DNA from: CAYMUR01 sp964393615
GTDB taxonomy: Bacteria > Planctomycetota > Planctomycetia > Pirellulales > Pirellulaceae
DNA length: 42,332 nucleotides
Reading direction: 5' to 3'
Assembly (NCBI GenBank): GCA_964393615.1
Contig: CAYMUR010000039.1
Coordinates: 1 to 42,332 of the forward strand
Positions within the stretch are counted from its first letter, which is position 1, and each line of letters starts with the position of its first letter. Positions 8,007 to 16,825 of this stretch are shown here, piece by piece. Below the pieces are notes generated by a model, which was not told the origin of the DNA, ran no database searches, and saw only the letters and a list, made by a program, of their open reading frames with translations. A program made the translations under genes and the position numbers.

Positions 8007-10325
8007 ATGGATCCACTTGCTCGCGATCAGTTGGCGACGCATTACTTCGAGCAACTCGAATTTGAGCCGTATCCGGTTCAGGAAGAGGCGTTACTGGCCT
8101 GGTTTACTTCTGAACAAGGTGTTCTTGTTTGTTCACCGACAGGTACGGGAAAAACATTGATCGCCGAAGCCGCACTGTTCGAAGCATTAAAGACAGGTCA
8201 ACAGGCTTACTATACGACGCCTTTGATCGCACTTACTGAGCAAAAGCTGCAGGAAATGCAAGCGGCGGCAGTGCGTTGGGGGTTTCGGTCCGAGGATGTT
8301 GGTCTCGTGACAGGTAACCGACGTGTCAACCCGGATGCGCCAATTCTTGTAGTGGTTGCGGAAATCCTGTTTAATCGGTTACTTCATCCATCGGTGTTTG
8401 ATTTCAGTAATGTGTCGGCAGTGGTCATGGATGAGTTCCACAGTTTCAATGACCCGGAACGTGGGATCGTGTGGGAATTGTCACTTGGGCTGCTGCCTTC
8501 CCATGTGCGTTTATTGTTATTGTCTGCTACGGTCGGCAACTCATTGGAATTTGCGAATTGGTTGAAGCGTTGTCACCAGCGACAGATTGAGCTCGTGCAG
8601 AGTGACGATCGCAAAATCCCTCTTTCGTTTGAATGGGTGGGCGACATGTTGCTGAGCGAAAAATTAGAAGAGATGGCGTCCGGTTCCGATGAAACGCGAC
8701 GTATGCCTGCCCTCGTGTTCTGTTTTAATCGTGAAGAGTGCTGGAGTGTTGCGGAACAACTGAAAGGCAAGAATCTTTTGGTGGATGGACAGCAGGCACA
8801 ACTTGCTTCCGAACTGAAAAAACACGATTGGTCTCAAGGCGCCGGTCCGAAGCTGCGGCAAATCCTACTGCGTGGTGTTGGTGTACATCACGCAGGATTA
8901 TTGCCTCAATACAAACGGATCGTGGAATATCTTTTTCAGCGTAAACTGCTCGCGTTGACCATGTGTACGGAAACGCTGGCGGCGGGAATCAATCTGCCAG
9001 CACGCAGTGTGGTTTTGCCAAATTTGCTCAAGGGTCCGCCTGACCGAAAACGCTTGATTGCTCCTAGCGCTGCGCATCAAATGTTTGGCAGAGCTGGCAG
9101 GCCGCAGTTCGACAACCAAGGTTTTGTGTATGCGTTAGCCCATGAAGATGACGTGAAAATCGGTCGCTGGCGTGAGAAGTATGATCAGATTCCTGACGAC
9201 ACGAAGGATCCAGGACTGCGCAAAGCCAAAAAAGCATTAAAAAAGAAAATGCCGAAACGACGCACCAACGTTCAGTACTGGACCCAAGCTCAGTTTCAGC
9301 AGCTTTGTACGGCATCGCCTGGCAATCTGGAGAGTCGTGGCGCGCTTCCTTGGCGCCTGTTAGCTTATATGCTTCAAGCGTCACCCGAAGTCGATTCTAT
9401 CCGCCAGCTTGTGGGAAAACGCCTCATGCCTGAGAAAAAGGTCGAAATAGGTCAGCAGTATTTGAATCGTATGCTGTTGACATTGTGGAAAGCGGGATAT
9501 GTCACCTTAGAACCGGAACCTCCCCCCGTTTCTGACAGTGACGAAACACGCGGTTTTGCCGCTTCGCCGCTCATTCCCCAGCCCGATGGCGAGCAACAAG
9601 TGGACGATGACCAGCAGCCACACGGCTACCAGCCGGTTCTCGCGCATCCAACACCCGATATGGAGCAGTTGTTATTATTGCGAGGTGTAAATCCGTTGTA
9701 TGGTATCTACCTAGTTAAATCATTAGGAATTGCCGACCGCGTCGAACGCATCCAGGCTTTTGAAAGCATTCTTGAGTTGCCATTGTCGCTAGGCCCTGCT
9801 GTTCGTGTACCACCGCATGAGAAACTTCCTCCAGGTCCTTTGGCTACATTGCGTCTTGACGTTCAATTGCTTCAACTTGGCTTGGCAACCCCTGCGGAAC
9901 TGAGCGCCGCTGAACAGTCCGAAGAAGACCGTGATCGTTTGTTTGCCGAAGAACGAGTGTGGGTGTTGACGCTAGCAGACAAGTTGCGGCGCTTGTTTGA
10001 TCACCAGTTCCCAGACGTACACGATGTTCGTACTAATTCAGTTTGGGTAGCGGGTGAGCTATTGGAATTTGGAGGGGATTTTAACAACTACATCACGAGC
10101 CACCGGCTACAAAAGCATGAAGGCGTGATCTTTCGACATTTATTACGACTCATTTTATTGATTAGTGAGTTTGTTCAGTTTTGTCCGCCAGATACGACCG
10201 ACGAGCAGTGGCGTGGTGATTTATTGGAGATTCGTAATATGCTGGTCGAAAGCTGCCGAGTGGTGGACCCGATGAGCACTGACAAAACATTAGGTGATGA
10301 ACCAATGACACAAAATACAACCTGA
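8007..10325 (+). CDS. Ski2-like DEAD/DEAH-box superfamily 2 helicase
   Basis: A 772-residue ATP-dependent helicase. Motif I is SPTGTGKT (43-50), motif II DEFH (142-145), motif III LSAT (172-175), and motif VI sits in QMFGRAGRP (358-366). The core order and the GRAGRP block followed by a long winged-helix/ratchet-like region match the Ski2/Hel308 group, which unwinds RNA or branched DNA. A very basic stretch around 400-420 (KAKKALKKKMPKRR) may contact nucleic acid. Residues about 500-545 are an acidic, Pro/Gln-rich linker, and the C-terminal 220 residues are not recognised. ATG 8007 is chosen over the in-frame TTG two codons earlier. Substrate (RNA or DNA) is undetermined. Confidence 0.85.
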   Translation: MDPLARDQLATHYFEQLEFEPYPVQEEALLAWFTSEQGVLVCSPTGTGKTLIAEAALFEALKTGQQAYYTTPLIALTEQKLQEMQAAAVRWGFRSEDVGLVTGNRRVNPDAPILVVVAEILFNRLLHPSVFDFSNVSAVVMDEFHSFNDPERGIVWELSLGLLPSHVRLLLLSATVGNSLEFANWLKRCHQRQIELVQSDDRKIPLSFEWVGDMLLSEKLEEMASGSDETRRMPALVFCFNREECWSVAEQLKGKNLLVDGQQAQLASELKKHDWSQGAGPKLRQILLRGVGVHHAGLLPQYKRIVEYLFQRKLLALTMCTETLAAGINLPARSVVLPNLLKGPPDRKRLIAPSAAHQMFGRAGRPQFDNQGFVYALAHEDDVKIGRWREKYDQIPDDTKDPGLRKAKKALKKKMPKRRTNVQYWTQAQFQQLCTASPGNLESRGALPWRLLAYMLQASPEVDSIRQLVGKRLMPEKKVEIGQQYLNRMLLTLWKAGYVTLEPEPPPVSDSDETRGFAASPLIPQPDGEQQVDDDQQPHGYQPVLAHPTPDMEQLLLLRGVNPLYGIYLVKSLGIADRVERIQAFESILELPLSLGPAVRVPPHEKLPPGPLATLRLDVQLLQLGLATPAELSAAEQSEEDRDRLFAEERVWVLTLADKLRRLFDHQFPDVHDVRTNSVWVAGELLEFGGDFNNYITSHRLQKHEGVIFRHLLRLILLISEFVQFCPPDTTDEQWRGDLLEIRNMLVESCRVVDPMSTDKTLGDEPMTQNTT

Positions 10326-10531
10326 TGGTGAAACCTATGTTCTCGTACAGAGTGAATGGTCAGCCATTAGGGTATTGGTTTGCTGGAGTATTTTTGAAGT
10401 ACTGGTTCATAGGGAGTGGTGATGTGAAGTCTCCCAGGTTGGTCGGTTGTGTTAACCGACAAGCCACGGAAAAGTGGGAATTCCTCATGCAATCGAATCT
10501 TGTAGAGTGGGTCGCTGGATAGCCTGGAAGT

Positions 10532-11974
10532 ATGATGTCACCCGAAGACGCCCTACAGAAATATTTTGGCTATGTCTCATTTCGTGGATCCCAGCTACAG
10601 GTCATTCGACATGTCATGGACGGCAGTCACGCCCTGGTGATTATGCCGACCGGGATGGGGAAATCGTTGTGTTATCAGATTCCGGCCGTGATTTGTGGGG
10701 ATCATGCAACACAGGGTGTTTGCCGACCACTGACAGTCGTATTATCGCCGTTAATTGCTTTGATGAAGGACCAAGTAGATGGTTTACAAGCAAGAGGGAT
10801 TCGGGCAATCTACGTCAATTCTTCATTACGCTCCCACGAGCGTGGGCAACGCTATACGGAAATTGCAGCCGGTGAACATGACCTGTTGTACGTTACGCCT
10901 GAACGGTTTCGCAAACAGGATTTTCTAGATGCTCTGTTGCAGCGACAGATCAGATTGTTGGCGGTGGATGAAGCACATTGCATCAGCCAATGGGGACACG
11001 ATTTTCGACCAGATTATTCTCGCGTGGCAGAATTTCGCCAGCGTTTGGATGCGCCGACGACAATTGCCTTGACAGCAACGGCAACCCCCGATGTCCAACG
11101 TGACATTGTCGATCAATTGGGGTTGGACAATGGACAAGTGAGACTGTTTCACGAAGGTATCGATCGGCCTAACCTTCGCTTAACCGTGGAACATGTCTGG
11201 GACGATGAAGAGAAACTCAGGCATATCAAGGCTGCAGTAAATACGCCAGAATTTCAACAAGGTTCGGGGATTGTTTATTTCACACTCATCAAATCGCTCG
11301 AACGGTTCAGCGGATATTTGTTGAAACATGGCATTCAACATACGGTCTATCATGGTGAACTCGAACGCGATCGGCGACGCAGGGTTCAGGAACAATTTAT
11401 GAATGGTGCCCAATCGCTCGTTCTGGCAACGAATGCGTTCGGAATGGGGGTGGACAAAGAAGATATTCGATTCGTGATCCATGCAGAAGTACCCGGATCC
11501 ATGGAATCGTATTACCAAGAAATCGGCCGGGCTGGTCGAGACGGGTTGCCCAGTTGTTGTACTTTGCTCTATGACCAAAGGGACCTGGAAACCCAGATGG
11601 AGTTCATTCGTTGGAGTAACCCGGATGCCGATTATTACCGTCAAGTCTATTTCTATTTAACACAACAGAGTGAAAAACTACGGGCATTTGGCATCGATTG
11701 GCTAAACGCACAACTGCACGTACGTGGTCAAAATGACCATCGTCTCGACACCGTATTGGCCATGCTGGAAAGATTTGGTGTAGTACAAGACTTGCGACCA
11801 CCAGGTTGCTTTGTGGTGACCGGTGAGCTTCCCGAGACATTCATGCATGAGGTGGCGCTGCGCCAGAAGCGGGAACGGGACCAACGTAAACTCTATACGT
11901 TGGTCGAATACGCGCATTGCGAAAGGGACCGAAAAGCGTTCATTCATAGTTATTTTGGATTACCCGACAGGTGA
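10532..11974 (+). CDS. recQ: RecQ-family ATP-dependent DNA helicase, short form
   Basis: A 480-residue RecQ helicase core. Motif 0 lies around Q21-Q23, motif I is PTGMGKS (39-45), motif II DEAH (146-149) followed by the aromatic-rich loop CISQWGHDFRP, motif III TATATP (181-186) and motif VI QEIGRAGRDG (329-338). The protein ends at the RecQ zinc-binding region: HCERDRKAFIHSYFGL resembles the helix carrying the first zinc cysteine (C463), but the stop follows at once and the other three cysteines are absent. The winged-helix (RQC) and HRDC domains are also absent. No frame downstream restores a CxxC pattern, so this may be a natural short RecQ-like enzyme. The start is ATG 10532 or 10535, with GGAAG just upstream. 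Confidence 0.85.
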   Translation: MMSPEDALQKYFGYVSFRGSQLQVIRHVMDGSHALVIMPTGMGKSLCYQIPAVICGDHATQGVCRPLTVVLSPLIALMKDQVDGLQARGIRAIYVNSSLRSHERGQRYTEIAAGEHDLLYVTPERFRKQDFLDALLQRQIRLLAVDEAHCISQWGHDFRPDYSRVAEFRQRLDAPTTIALTATATPDVQRDIVDQLGLDNGQVRLFHEGIDRPNLRLTVEHVWDDEEKLRHIKAAVNTPEFQQGSGIVYFTLIKSLERFSGYLLKHGIQHTVYHGELERDRRRRVQEQFMNGAQSLVLATNAFGMGVDKEDIRFVIHAEVPGSMESYYQEIGRAGRDGLPSCCTLLYDQRDLETQMEFIRWSNPDADYYRQVYFYLTQQSEKLRAFGIDWLNAQLHVRGQNDHRLDTVLAMLERFGVVQDLRPPGCFVVTGELPETFMHEVALRQKRERDQRKLYTLVEYAHCERDRKAFIHSYFGLPDR

Positions 11975-12115
11975 GAGTGGTCATGACAGCATGCTCATGA
12001 GCCGAGTTGCCGCAGAAGACGAGATGCTGTTATGTCCCTGTTATGTCATTGTTAGCAACGGAGACCGGTTGTGTCCTCCAGCCGGTTGAAAGATACTTGT
12101 TTTGGAGGTGCAATG

Positions 12116-12346
12116 ATGGTGAATGGGATCCTTCGTTTTCTTGCGAGACTCAAGTTTCCGCAATTGTTTGTGATAGTTTTGGTGTTGTTTCTGATGGATC
12201 TTGTTGTTCCGGACCTGGTGCCATTGGTTGACGAATTGATACTGGGAGTGAGCACGCTGCTGCTTGCCAGTTGGCGCAAAACCAGGAACGAGCGTAGAGA
12301 ACACGCTGACCTCGACGCCAGGACGGTGGAGGGGAAAGTGCTTTGA
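12116..12346 (+). CDS. Small membrane protein of the DUF6116 type
   Basis: A 76-residue protein with a strong Shine-Dalgarno GGAGGTG (12104-12110) placed best for the second of two adjacent ATG codons (12113 and 12116). The middle is a hydrophobic hairpin, LFVIVLVLFLMDLVVPDLVP then VDELILGVSTLLLASW, followed by a charged tail. The pattern FPxLF, then (D)LVVPDLVPxVDELxLG, then LLLASW resembles what I recall of the DUF6116 family, small bacterial membrane proteins of unknown function. The family name is from memory and should be checked. It lies between the RecQ-like gene and glpQ on the same strand. Confidence 0.65.
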   Translation: MVNGILRFLARLKFPQLFVIVLVLFLMDLVVPDLVPLVDELILGVSTLLLASWRKTRNERREHADLDARTVEGKVL

Positions 12347-12479
12347 CCGGTAGGGTGAATTGTTTCGATGGTGCTGCGAACGGGTTAGCATTGGTTCGAA
12401 CCTGGTTTTCTGCCAAGTGGGCGTTGAAAGATAGTTTGTCCCCAAGAATTTGTTTCGCATCACAGAATCAATTTCCGCT

Positions 12480-13460
12480 ATGAATGCGCCCGAAAAAAAA
12501 ATAGTCATTGCTCATCGAGGTGCTTCGGCCTATTTGCCGGAACATACCTTGGCAGCCATAACGATGGCGCATGCGCTAGGGGCGGATTATCTTGAACAAG
12601 ATGTTGTGTTGTCCCGGGATCACATCCCCATCGTTCTGCACGATATTTATCTTGACAGGGTGACGGACGTATGCAGTCGATTTCCAGATCGAGCCAGATC
12701 GGATGGTCGCTACTATGCCATGGATTTTTTGTTGGATGAGATCAAACAACTGCAGGTTCATGAACGAGCAGATCCGGTCACACAGCAGCCTGTTTATCCC
12801 CAACGATTTCCCTTGGCAATGTCCACATTCTGTGTGCCGACACTGGCGGAAGAAATCGAACTAGTGCAGGGATTGAACCGGTCGACAGGACGAGAAGCAG
12901 GGCTTTATCCAGAAATCAAGGCTCCCTTCTGGCATCGTCAGCAAGGAGCTGATATTAGTCGCATTGTATTGGACGTCTTGAGCCAATATGGCTACCGTAC
13001 CGCGGAGGACAGAATTTATGTTCAATGCTTCGACGCCGAAGAGACACGCCGTATACGTGTCGAACTAAAAACCCGATTAAAGCTCATTCAGCTGATTGGG
13101 GGCAATGACTGTCAGGAGGCACCAACAGATTTTGCTTATTTACAGAGGGCGGACGGGGTGGCCGATGTGGCTGGTTTTGCCGACGGACTGGGCCCACAGT
13201 TATTACAGATAGTGCAGGGGGTGGACCAACATGGCAGGCCTCAACGTACTTCCCTTGTCGAAATGGCTCATGCACATGGGTTGGTGGTCCATGCTTACAC
13301 ACTGCGCGCGGATAATTTGCCACAGTATGCTGCCACTTTTGATCAACTCATGTGTTTTCTGGTAAACGATGCCGAGGTTGACGGTGTCTTTACAGACTTT
13401 CCAGATCTGGCCGTAGCATATTTACAGCGGGCGAACCAGAAGCCCACACGCACTGCATAA
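12480..13460 (+). CDS. glpQ: Glycerophosphodiester phosphodiesterase, GlpQ type
   Basis: Hydrolyses glycerophosphodiesters from phospholipid breakdown to glycerol-3-phosphate and an alcohol. The 326 residues follow E. coli GlpQ nearly block by block: AHRGAS (11-16), ADYLEQDVVLS (35-45) with the metal-binding E39 and D41, LHD (53-55), LDRVTDV, FPDRARSDGRYYAMDFLLDEIK, YPEIKAPFWH and the final DGVFTDFPD. Catalytic His, Arg, Glu and Asp are all visible. Unlike E. coli GlpQ there is no signal peptide: the protein starts MNAPEKKIVIAHRG, and the upstream in-frame TTG at 12450 adds only MFRITESISA. It is therefore predicted cytosolic. ATG 12480 is the preferred start. No transporter or glycerol gene is adjacent. 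Confidence 0.92.
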   Translation: MNAPEKKIVIAHRGASAYLPEHTLAAITMAHALGADYLEQDVVLSRDHIPIVLHDIYLDRVTDVCSRFPDRARSDGRYYAMDFLLDEIKQLQVHERADPVTQQPVYPQRFPLAMSTFCVPTLAEEIELVQGLNRSTGREAGLYPEIKAPFWHRQQGADISRIVLDVLSQYGYRTAEDRIYVQCFDAEETRRIRVELKTRLKLIQLIGGNDCQEAPTDFAYLQRADGVADVAGFADGLGPQLLQIVQGVDQHGRPQRTSLVEMAHAHGLVVHAYTLRADNLPQYAATFDQLMCFLVNDAEVDGVFTDFPDLAVAYLQRANQKPTRTA

Positions 13461-13545
13461 CGCCTGGAAATTACAACAGGCAACTAATTCCACAGCATGG
13501 AGCGTATGGGCCCAGGTTTTACAGAGGCTTCGGGAATCACGGTGG

Positions 13546-15405
13546 TTAGAGGGAGGCCAAGCCGAGTTCGGCAAGCTTTTCTGGCTTCGGTACACCGTTT
13601 TCGTCCCAGCCACGCTCTTCGTAATAGATGGGTAGCATTGTATCTAGGTCAACAGTGACACCCTCGGACGGCCCTTTCTTGTGGCCTTCGTTCAGTAACC
13701 GTTTTGGCAGTGTGTCGTCAGCTTTAGTAAGCCCTGCTTTGAGATTCCAGAGTCGTTCGAGATTCCAAGTTCGTTCACCAATTTTGACGAAGTCATCCAA
13801 GGTATAATCGACACCGGTGGCGGCTGCCGTAATCGGTACAAACGCTTCCAGGCCACCATTAGCGAAACCGACGAATAAACAGAGCCCAGTCGCATCATGC
13901 GCCGTAGAGCGATGTTGTTCATTAACAACCCATTCGCTTTTACCTTCTGTTGCGTGAGGATGCATGCCGCCTTCTTTTGGGTCAGCCGATTCGATACCAG
14001 GTGTCCAGGCACGTAAGTGACAGGCGCCACGGTTACAGGTTGCGTAAGCCACACCCATACCTTGGAAGCCCCGTGGGTCGTAGGCGGGGAACTCCTGGCC
14101 TTTGGTTCCCATGAAAACTTCAGGGTGTTTGAATTTGTCTCCCATGCGTTTGGCGCCTTCTGCCAATTCGTCACCGAAACCTTCCCGGTAAGCAGTCGCT
14201 TCGGTCATTCTTACCAATGCTTCCCCCGAACCGAAATTCAGTGGCAACTCCACCATTGCGTCTGAGACGACCCCCGTTTCGTACAGTTCCATGGCAGAAG
14301 CCAGTGTTGATCCCATGGAGATTGGGTCCATACCTAGGTCATTGCAAAGCCAGTTGGCTTTGAGTACCGCATCGAGATCGCCTACGCCACAATCCGCCCC
14401 CAAAGCCCAGGCAGCTTCGTATTCAGGGCCTTCTCCTGCAATCTTCCAGTTGCGAGGATGCATGTTGACCATGAATTTGTCAGAATGTTCTTCTAACCTG
14501 CATACGCGGCCACAAGCAATGGTGCAGGCAAAACATGCTTTGTTTGCCACCAATCGGTTGTCGATCAATGCATTGCCATTCAGGTTTTCTGCTTCTTCAA
14601 ACTGACCTTCTTGAAAGTTTCGTGTTGGCAGGCCACCGAACGAATTCGTCAAATCGATAGTTGCCGCTGTTCCCTGGGTGGACAGTCCCTCGCGCCCAGG
14701 ATCATCCTTCATTCTACTACGCATTTCCCAGACGGCTTTCATAAAAGCTTCTGGGTTAGCAACCTTCACTCCCTTGGTACCCCGTACAGCAACGGCTTTT
14801 AAATTCTTGGAACCCATGACCGTTCCCACGCCACTGCGGCCCGCAGCACGGTGTTTGTCGTTCATAATACAGGCGAACCGCACCAAGTTTTCACCGGCTG
14901 GCCCAATGCAATTAACGCGCAGGTTGGGAATGCCTAATTCACTACGCAACCCGTCTTCAGTTTCTGGAACTGTTTTGCCCCAGTAGTGTGCAGCGTCTCG
15001 CAATTCAACAAGATCGTCATAGATAAACAAATAACATGGCCGTTCCGCACGACCTTCAAAGATAATCAAATCATAACCAGCGAATTTTAGTTCCGGTCCC
15101 CAGTGACCACCAGAATTCGATGTTGTGATGGCACCAGTCAGAGCCCCTTTTGTCACAACCATGTACCGAGCACCACAGGGGGCAGGAGTACCTGTTAATG
15201 GACCGGTTGCAAAAATGAGTTTGTTCTCAGGAGACAATGGATCGATGGTTGGATCCATTTCCTCGTACAGATAGCGATCCGCTAAGCCACGTCCACCGAC
15301 ATATTCTTGCATCCACTCCATGGGGATGTCCTCGACCGTGGTTGTTCCTGCGGTTAAATCCACTCGCAGAAGTTTTCCCGTCCAACCGCCCATAGAACTA
15401 TCCAT
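13546..15405 (-). CDS. aor: Aldehyde:ferredoxin oxidoreductase (tungstopterin enzyme)
   Basis: Oxidises aldehydes to carboxylic acids, or the reverse, with ferredoxin as electron carrier, using a bis-pterin tungsten cofactor and one 4Fe-4S cluster. The 619 residues cover the full family length. The N-terminal domain begins GGWTGKLLRVDL and contains EYVGGRGLADRYLY; the cluster ligands are C291, C294 and C298 (CFACTIAC) and a distal C509 (TGLCLFVGF). GRSGVGTVMGSKNLKAV is the pterin-binding stretch of the family. The start is ATG 15405, backed by AAAGGGAT about 7 nt upstream; an upstream in-frame start adds only seven residues. It is monocistronic and convergent with glpQ. No ferredoxin or cofactor-synthesis gene is nearby. 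Substrate class is unknown. Confidence 0.93.
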   Translation of the reverse strand: MDSSMGGWTGKLLRVDLTAGTTTVEDIPMEWMQEYVGGRGLADRYLYEEMDPTIDPLSPENKLIFATGPLTGTPAPCGARYMVVTKGALTGAITTSNSGGHWGPELKFAGYDLIIFEGRAERPCYLFIYDDLVELRDAAHYWGKTVPETEDGLRSELGIPNLRVNCIGPAGENLVRFACIMNDKHRAAGRSGVGTVMGSKNLKAVAVRGTKGVKVANPEAFMKAVWEMRSRMKDDPGREGLSTQGTAATIDLTNSFGGLPTRNFQEGQFEEAENLNGNALIDNRLVANKACFACTIACGRVCRLEEHSDKFMVNMHPRNWKIAGEGPEYEAAWALGADCGVGDLDAVLKANWLCNDLGMDPISMGSTLASAMELYETGVVSDAMVELPLNFGSGEALVRMTEATAYREGFGDELAEGAKRMGDKFKHPEVFMGTKGQEFPAYDPRGFQGMGVAYATCNRGACHLRAWTPGIESADPKEGGMHPHATEGKSEWVVNEQHRSTAHDATGLCLFVGFANGGLEAFVPITAAATGVDYTLDDFVKIGERTWNLERLWNLKAGLTKADDTLPKRLLNEGHKKGPSEGVTVDLDTMLPIYYEERGWDENGVPKPEKLAELGLASL

Positions 15406-16181
15406 AATGTATCCCTTTGGTTGCAAATTATCGCAGGATCACAAAATCAACACAGCACAAAAGTATACCATGAGTTGCCGAGAAGATCGACCACGGGTTG
15501 CTGGCTGCAGCGCACGTTTTTGCTTTCACCTGGTGTCGCTTTCCCATTCCGTCAGAAGGCGATTTGTGGGGAAAAGTGTTCAATTAACAGACAATACGAG
15601 TTGGTCCAGCAAGCAATACTACCTTGCAGGCTTAAAAACGCAGGTGGTAATGACTTCTATGAAGAAAAAAATCCCGGTTTGTGTTTTGCTCTGAGCCAAA
15701 AAGTTGCCAGTGGACAATTCCCAACTATCGGCACCTATCGGTTGTTATCACCAAGGAACTTTTACCCGTTGGATTCGTTCGTAAAAAGGCTGCTGGAGCG
15801 TGTTTTCTGCGAGATCGGTGTTTGGGAAGCTGAGGTGAGGGATTGGTGCAACAAAACAACAAGGTTCTGGAGTGCGTCCACCAGGGAGCTGCTGTGCTGT
15901 CCGGTACTGCTGACGGTTGTTGCTTCTGTGCAGGGAGGATTTTGCTGGGGATCTTGGCCGGTGTGTGTTATAATGAGTGGTTTCAGGGTATTGAAGTATG
16001 GCTTTGACAGCCAAGTCAAAAAGGGAAGTGCGATTCGATAGAGATGCGACCCTGGTGGTACGATTGGGTTTGTTCGCCTTCCATGGCAGTTCGCCAGCAT
16101 TGTCTTGAATGAAAATGTTTTTTTGATGGAGGCTGGTTCACTCGGTCCAGATATGCGCCTTTTTTCAGGGGAGATTTTGTC
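15406..16181. other. Divergent intergenic region upstream of aor and of the small secreted protein
   Basis: About 775 bases. A 206-codon open frame runs through on the plus strand (15421-16041), but it has no Shine-Dalgarno, an odd Cys/Trp-rich composition and no recognisable domain, so I treat it as chance. A near-perfect extended -10 promoter lies at 15966-15974. Nothing else is supported. Confidence 0.5.
15966..15974 (+). promoter_or_regulatory. Extended -10 promoter
   Basis: TGTTATAAT is a perfect extended -10 (TGn plus TATAAT). No good -35 box sits at the usual spacing, which extended -10 promoters tolerate. It would start a transcript near 15981, leaving a leader of about 200 nt before the secreted acidic protein at 16182. 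Confidence 0.5.
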
Positions 16182-16589
16182 GTGAGAATACTTAGCACTA
16201 TCTTGCTTGCCGTTTGCCTGCTCCATGTTGTGGCAACTCCCAGCCCTGCATGTGGTTTTTTGAAACGAATTTTAAGCCTCCCGTTGGTGACGAAGTGCCA
16301 GATTTGTTGTGCGACGGCTGGCGACTCGAATGAGGTGGACGAAGTGCTGACGAACCAGGTCGAATCGAAGGAAAGTGAACAGGTCGAATCGAAGGAAAGT
16401 GAAAATGTGGAGCCGCATGATGTAGCGACGGCAAACGACGAGCCAGTGCTGGATGATCCACCCAATGAAGGTGCGGCGTCACCGTCGGATTTGGTCCCCG
16501 ACGCGGCCACGGAGTCGTCGGCTGCGGAAGAAAGCAGTCCAGCACCTGAGGAGAATACCACAGCGGAATCGGACTCAAATGGCGCCTAG
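16182..16589 (+). CDS. Small acidic secreted protein with a tandem repeat
   Basis: A 135-residue protein starting at GTG 16182, backed by GGGGAG eight nt upstream. Residues 1-24 form a signal peptide (ILSTILLAVCLLHVVATPSPA, with cleavage near ACG). A short Cys-containing segment (KCQICC, about 39-44) follows. The remaining 90 residues are highly acidic and rich in Glu, Ser, Ala and Pro, probably disordered. Residues QVESKESE are repeated exactly twice by a 24-bp DNA duplication. No family recognised. The next gene, a DUF4838 protein, starts 236 bp downstream and is probably separate. Confidence in expression rests on the start signal and the signal peptide. Confidence 0.65.
   Translation: MRILSTILLAVCLLHVVATPSPACGFLKRILSLPLVTKCQICCATAGDSNEVDEVLTNQVESKESEQVESKESENVEPHDVATANDEPVLDDPPNEGAASPSDLVPDAATESSAAEESSPAPEENTTAESDSNGA
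16356..16403. repeat. 24-bp perfect tandem duplication
   Basis: The unit spans 16356-16379 and repeats at 16380-16403 with no mismatch. It is in frame and adds eight residues (QVESKESE) to the acidic tail of the secreted protein, consistent with recent slippage in a tolerant region. Confidence 0.95.
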
Positions 16590-16753
16590 AGGTTGGGTCA
16601 GACTGGCTGCAATACGCGGCATGTTGCCAGCAGGCATTTTGAAGGGAAACAAGAAGCTGACGATTTCGGTAGCAGCTGGGCACTCCTGACTTGGTTCCTG
16701 TCACCGTGCCGTTAGGGACAACGCGGCTATCATTCTATACGGGTATAGTAGCA

Positions 16754-16777
16754 GGAGACCCCAAGCCTGCGGTCTCC
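16754..16777 (+). other. Hairpin in the leader of the DUF4838 gene
   Basis: GGAGACC (16754-16760) and GGTCTCC (16771-16777) form a 7-bp stem with a 10-base loop, 49 bp before the DUF4838 start codon. There is no U-run. It may be a regulatory hairpin or chance. Confidence 0.3.
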
Positions 16778-16825
16778 GCCGGTCGCAAGCCCTTCTCCAA
16801 AGGCGCAAGAAAGAGGATCCAAGCA

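Noticed and set aside
10325..10522. 65-codon frame overlapping the helicase stop
   Set aside because: No ribosome site, no family resemblance, and the sequence looks non-coding.
12385..12425. GGTTCGAACC palindrome resembling a tRNA T-arm
   Set aside because: The stem relies on several G-U pairs, and no matching acceptor, D-arm or anticodon arm occurs about 70 bases upstream.
15421..16041. 206-codon open frame on the plus strand
   Set aside because: No ribosome site, Cys/Trp-rich composition unlike a folded protein, and it runs through a near-perfect promoter.
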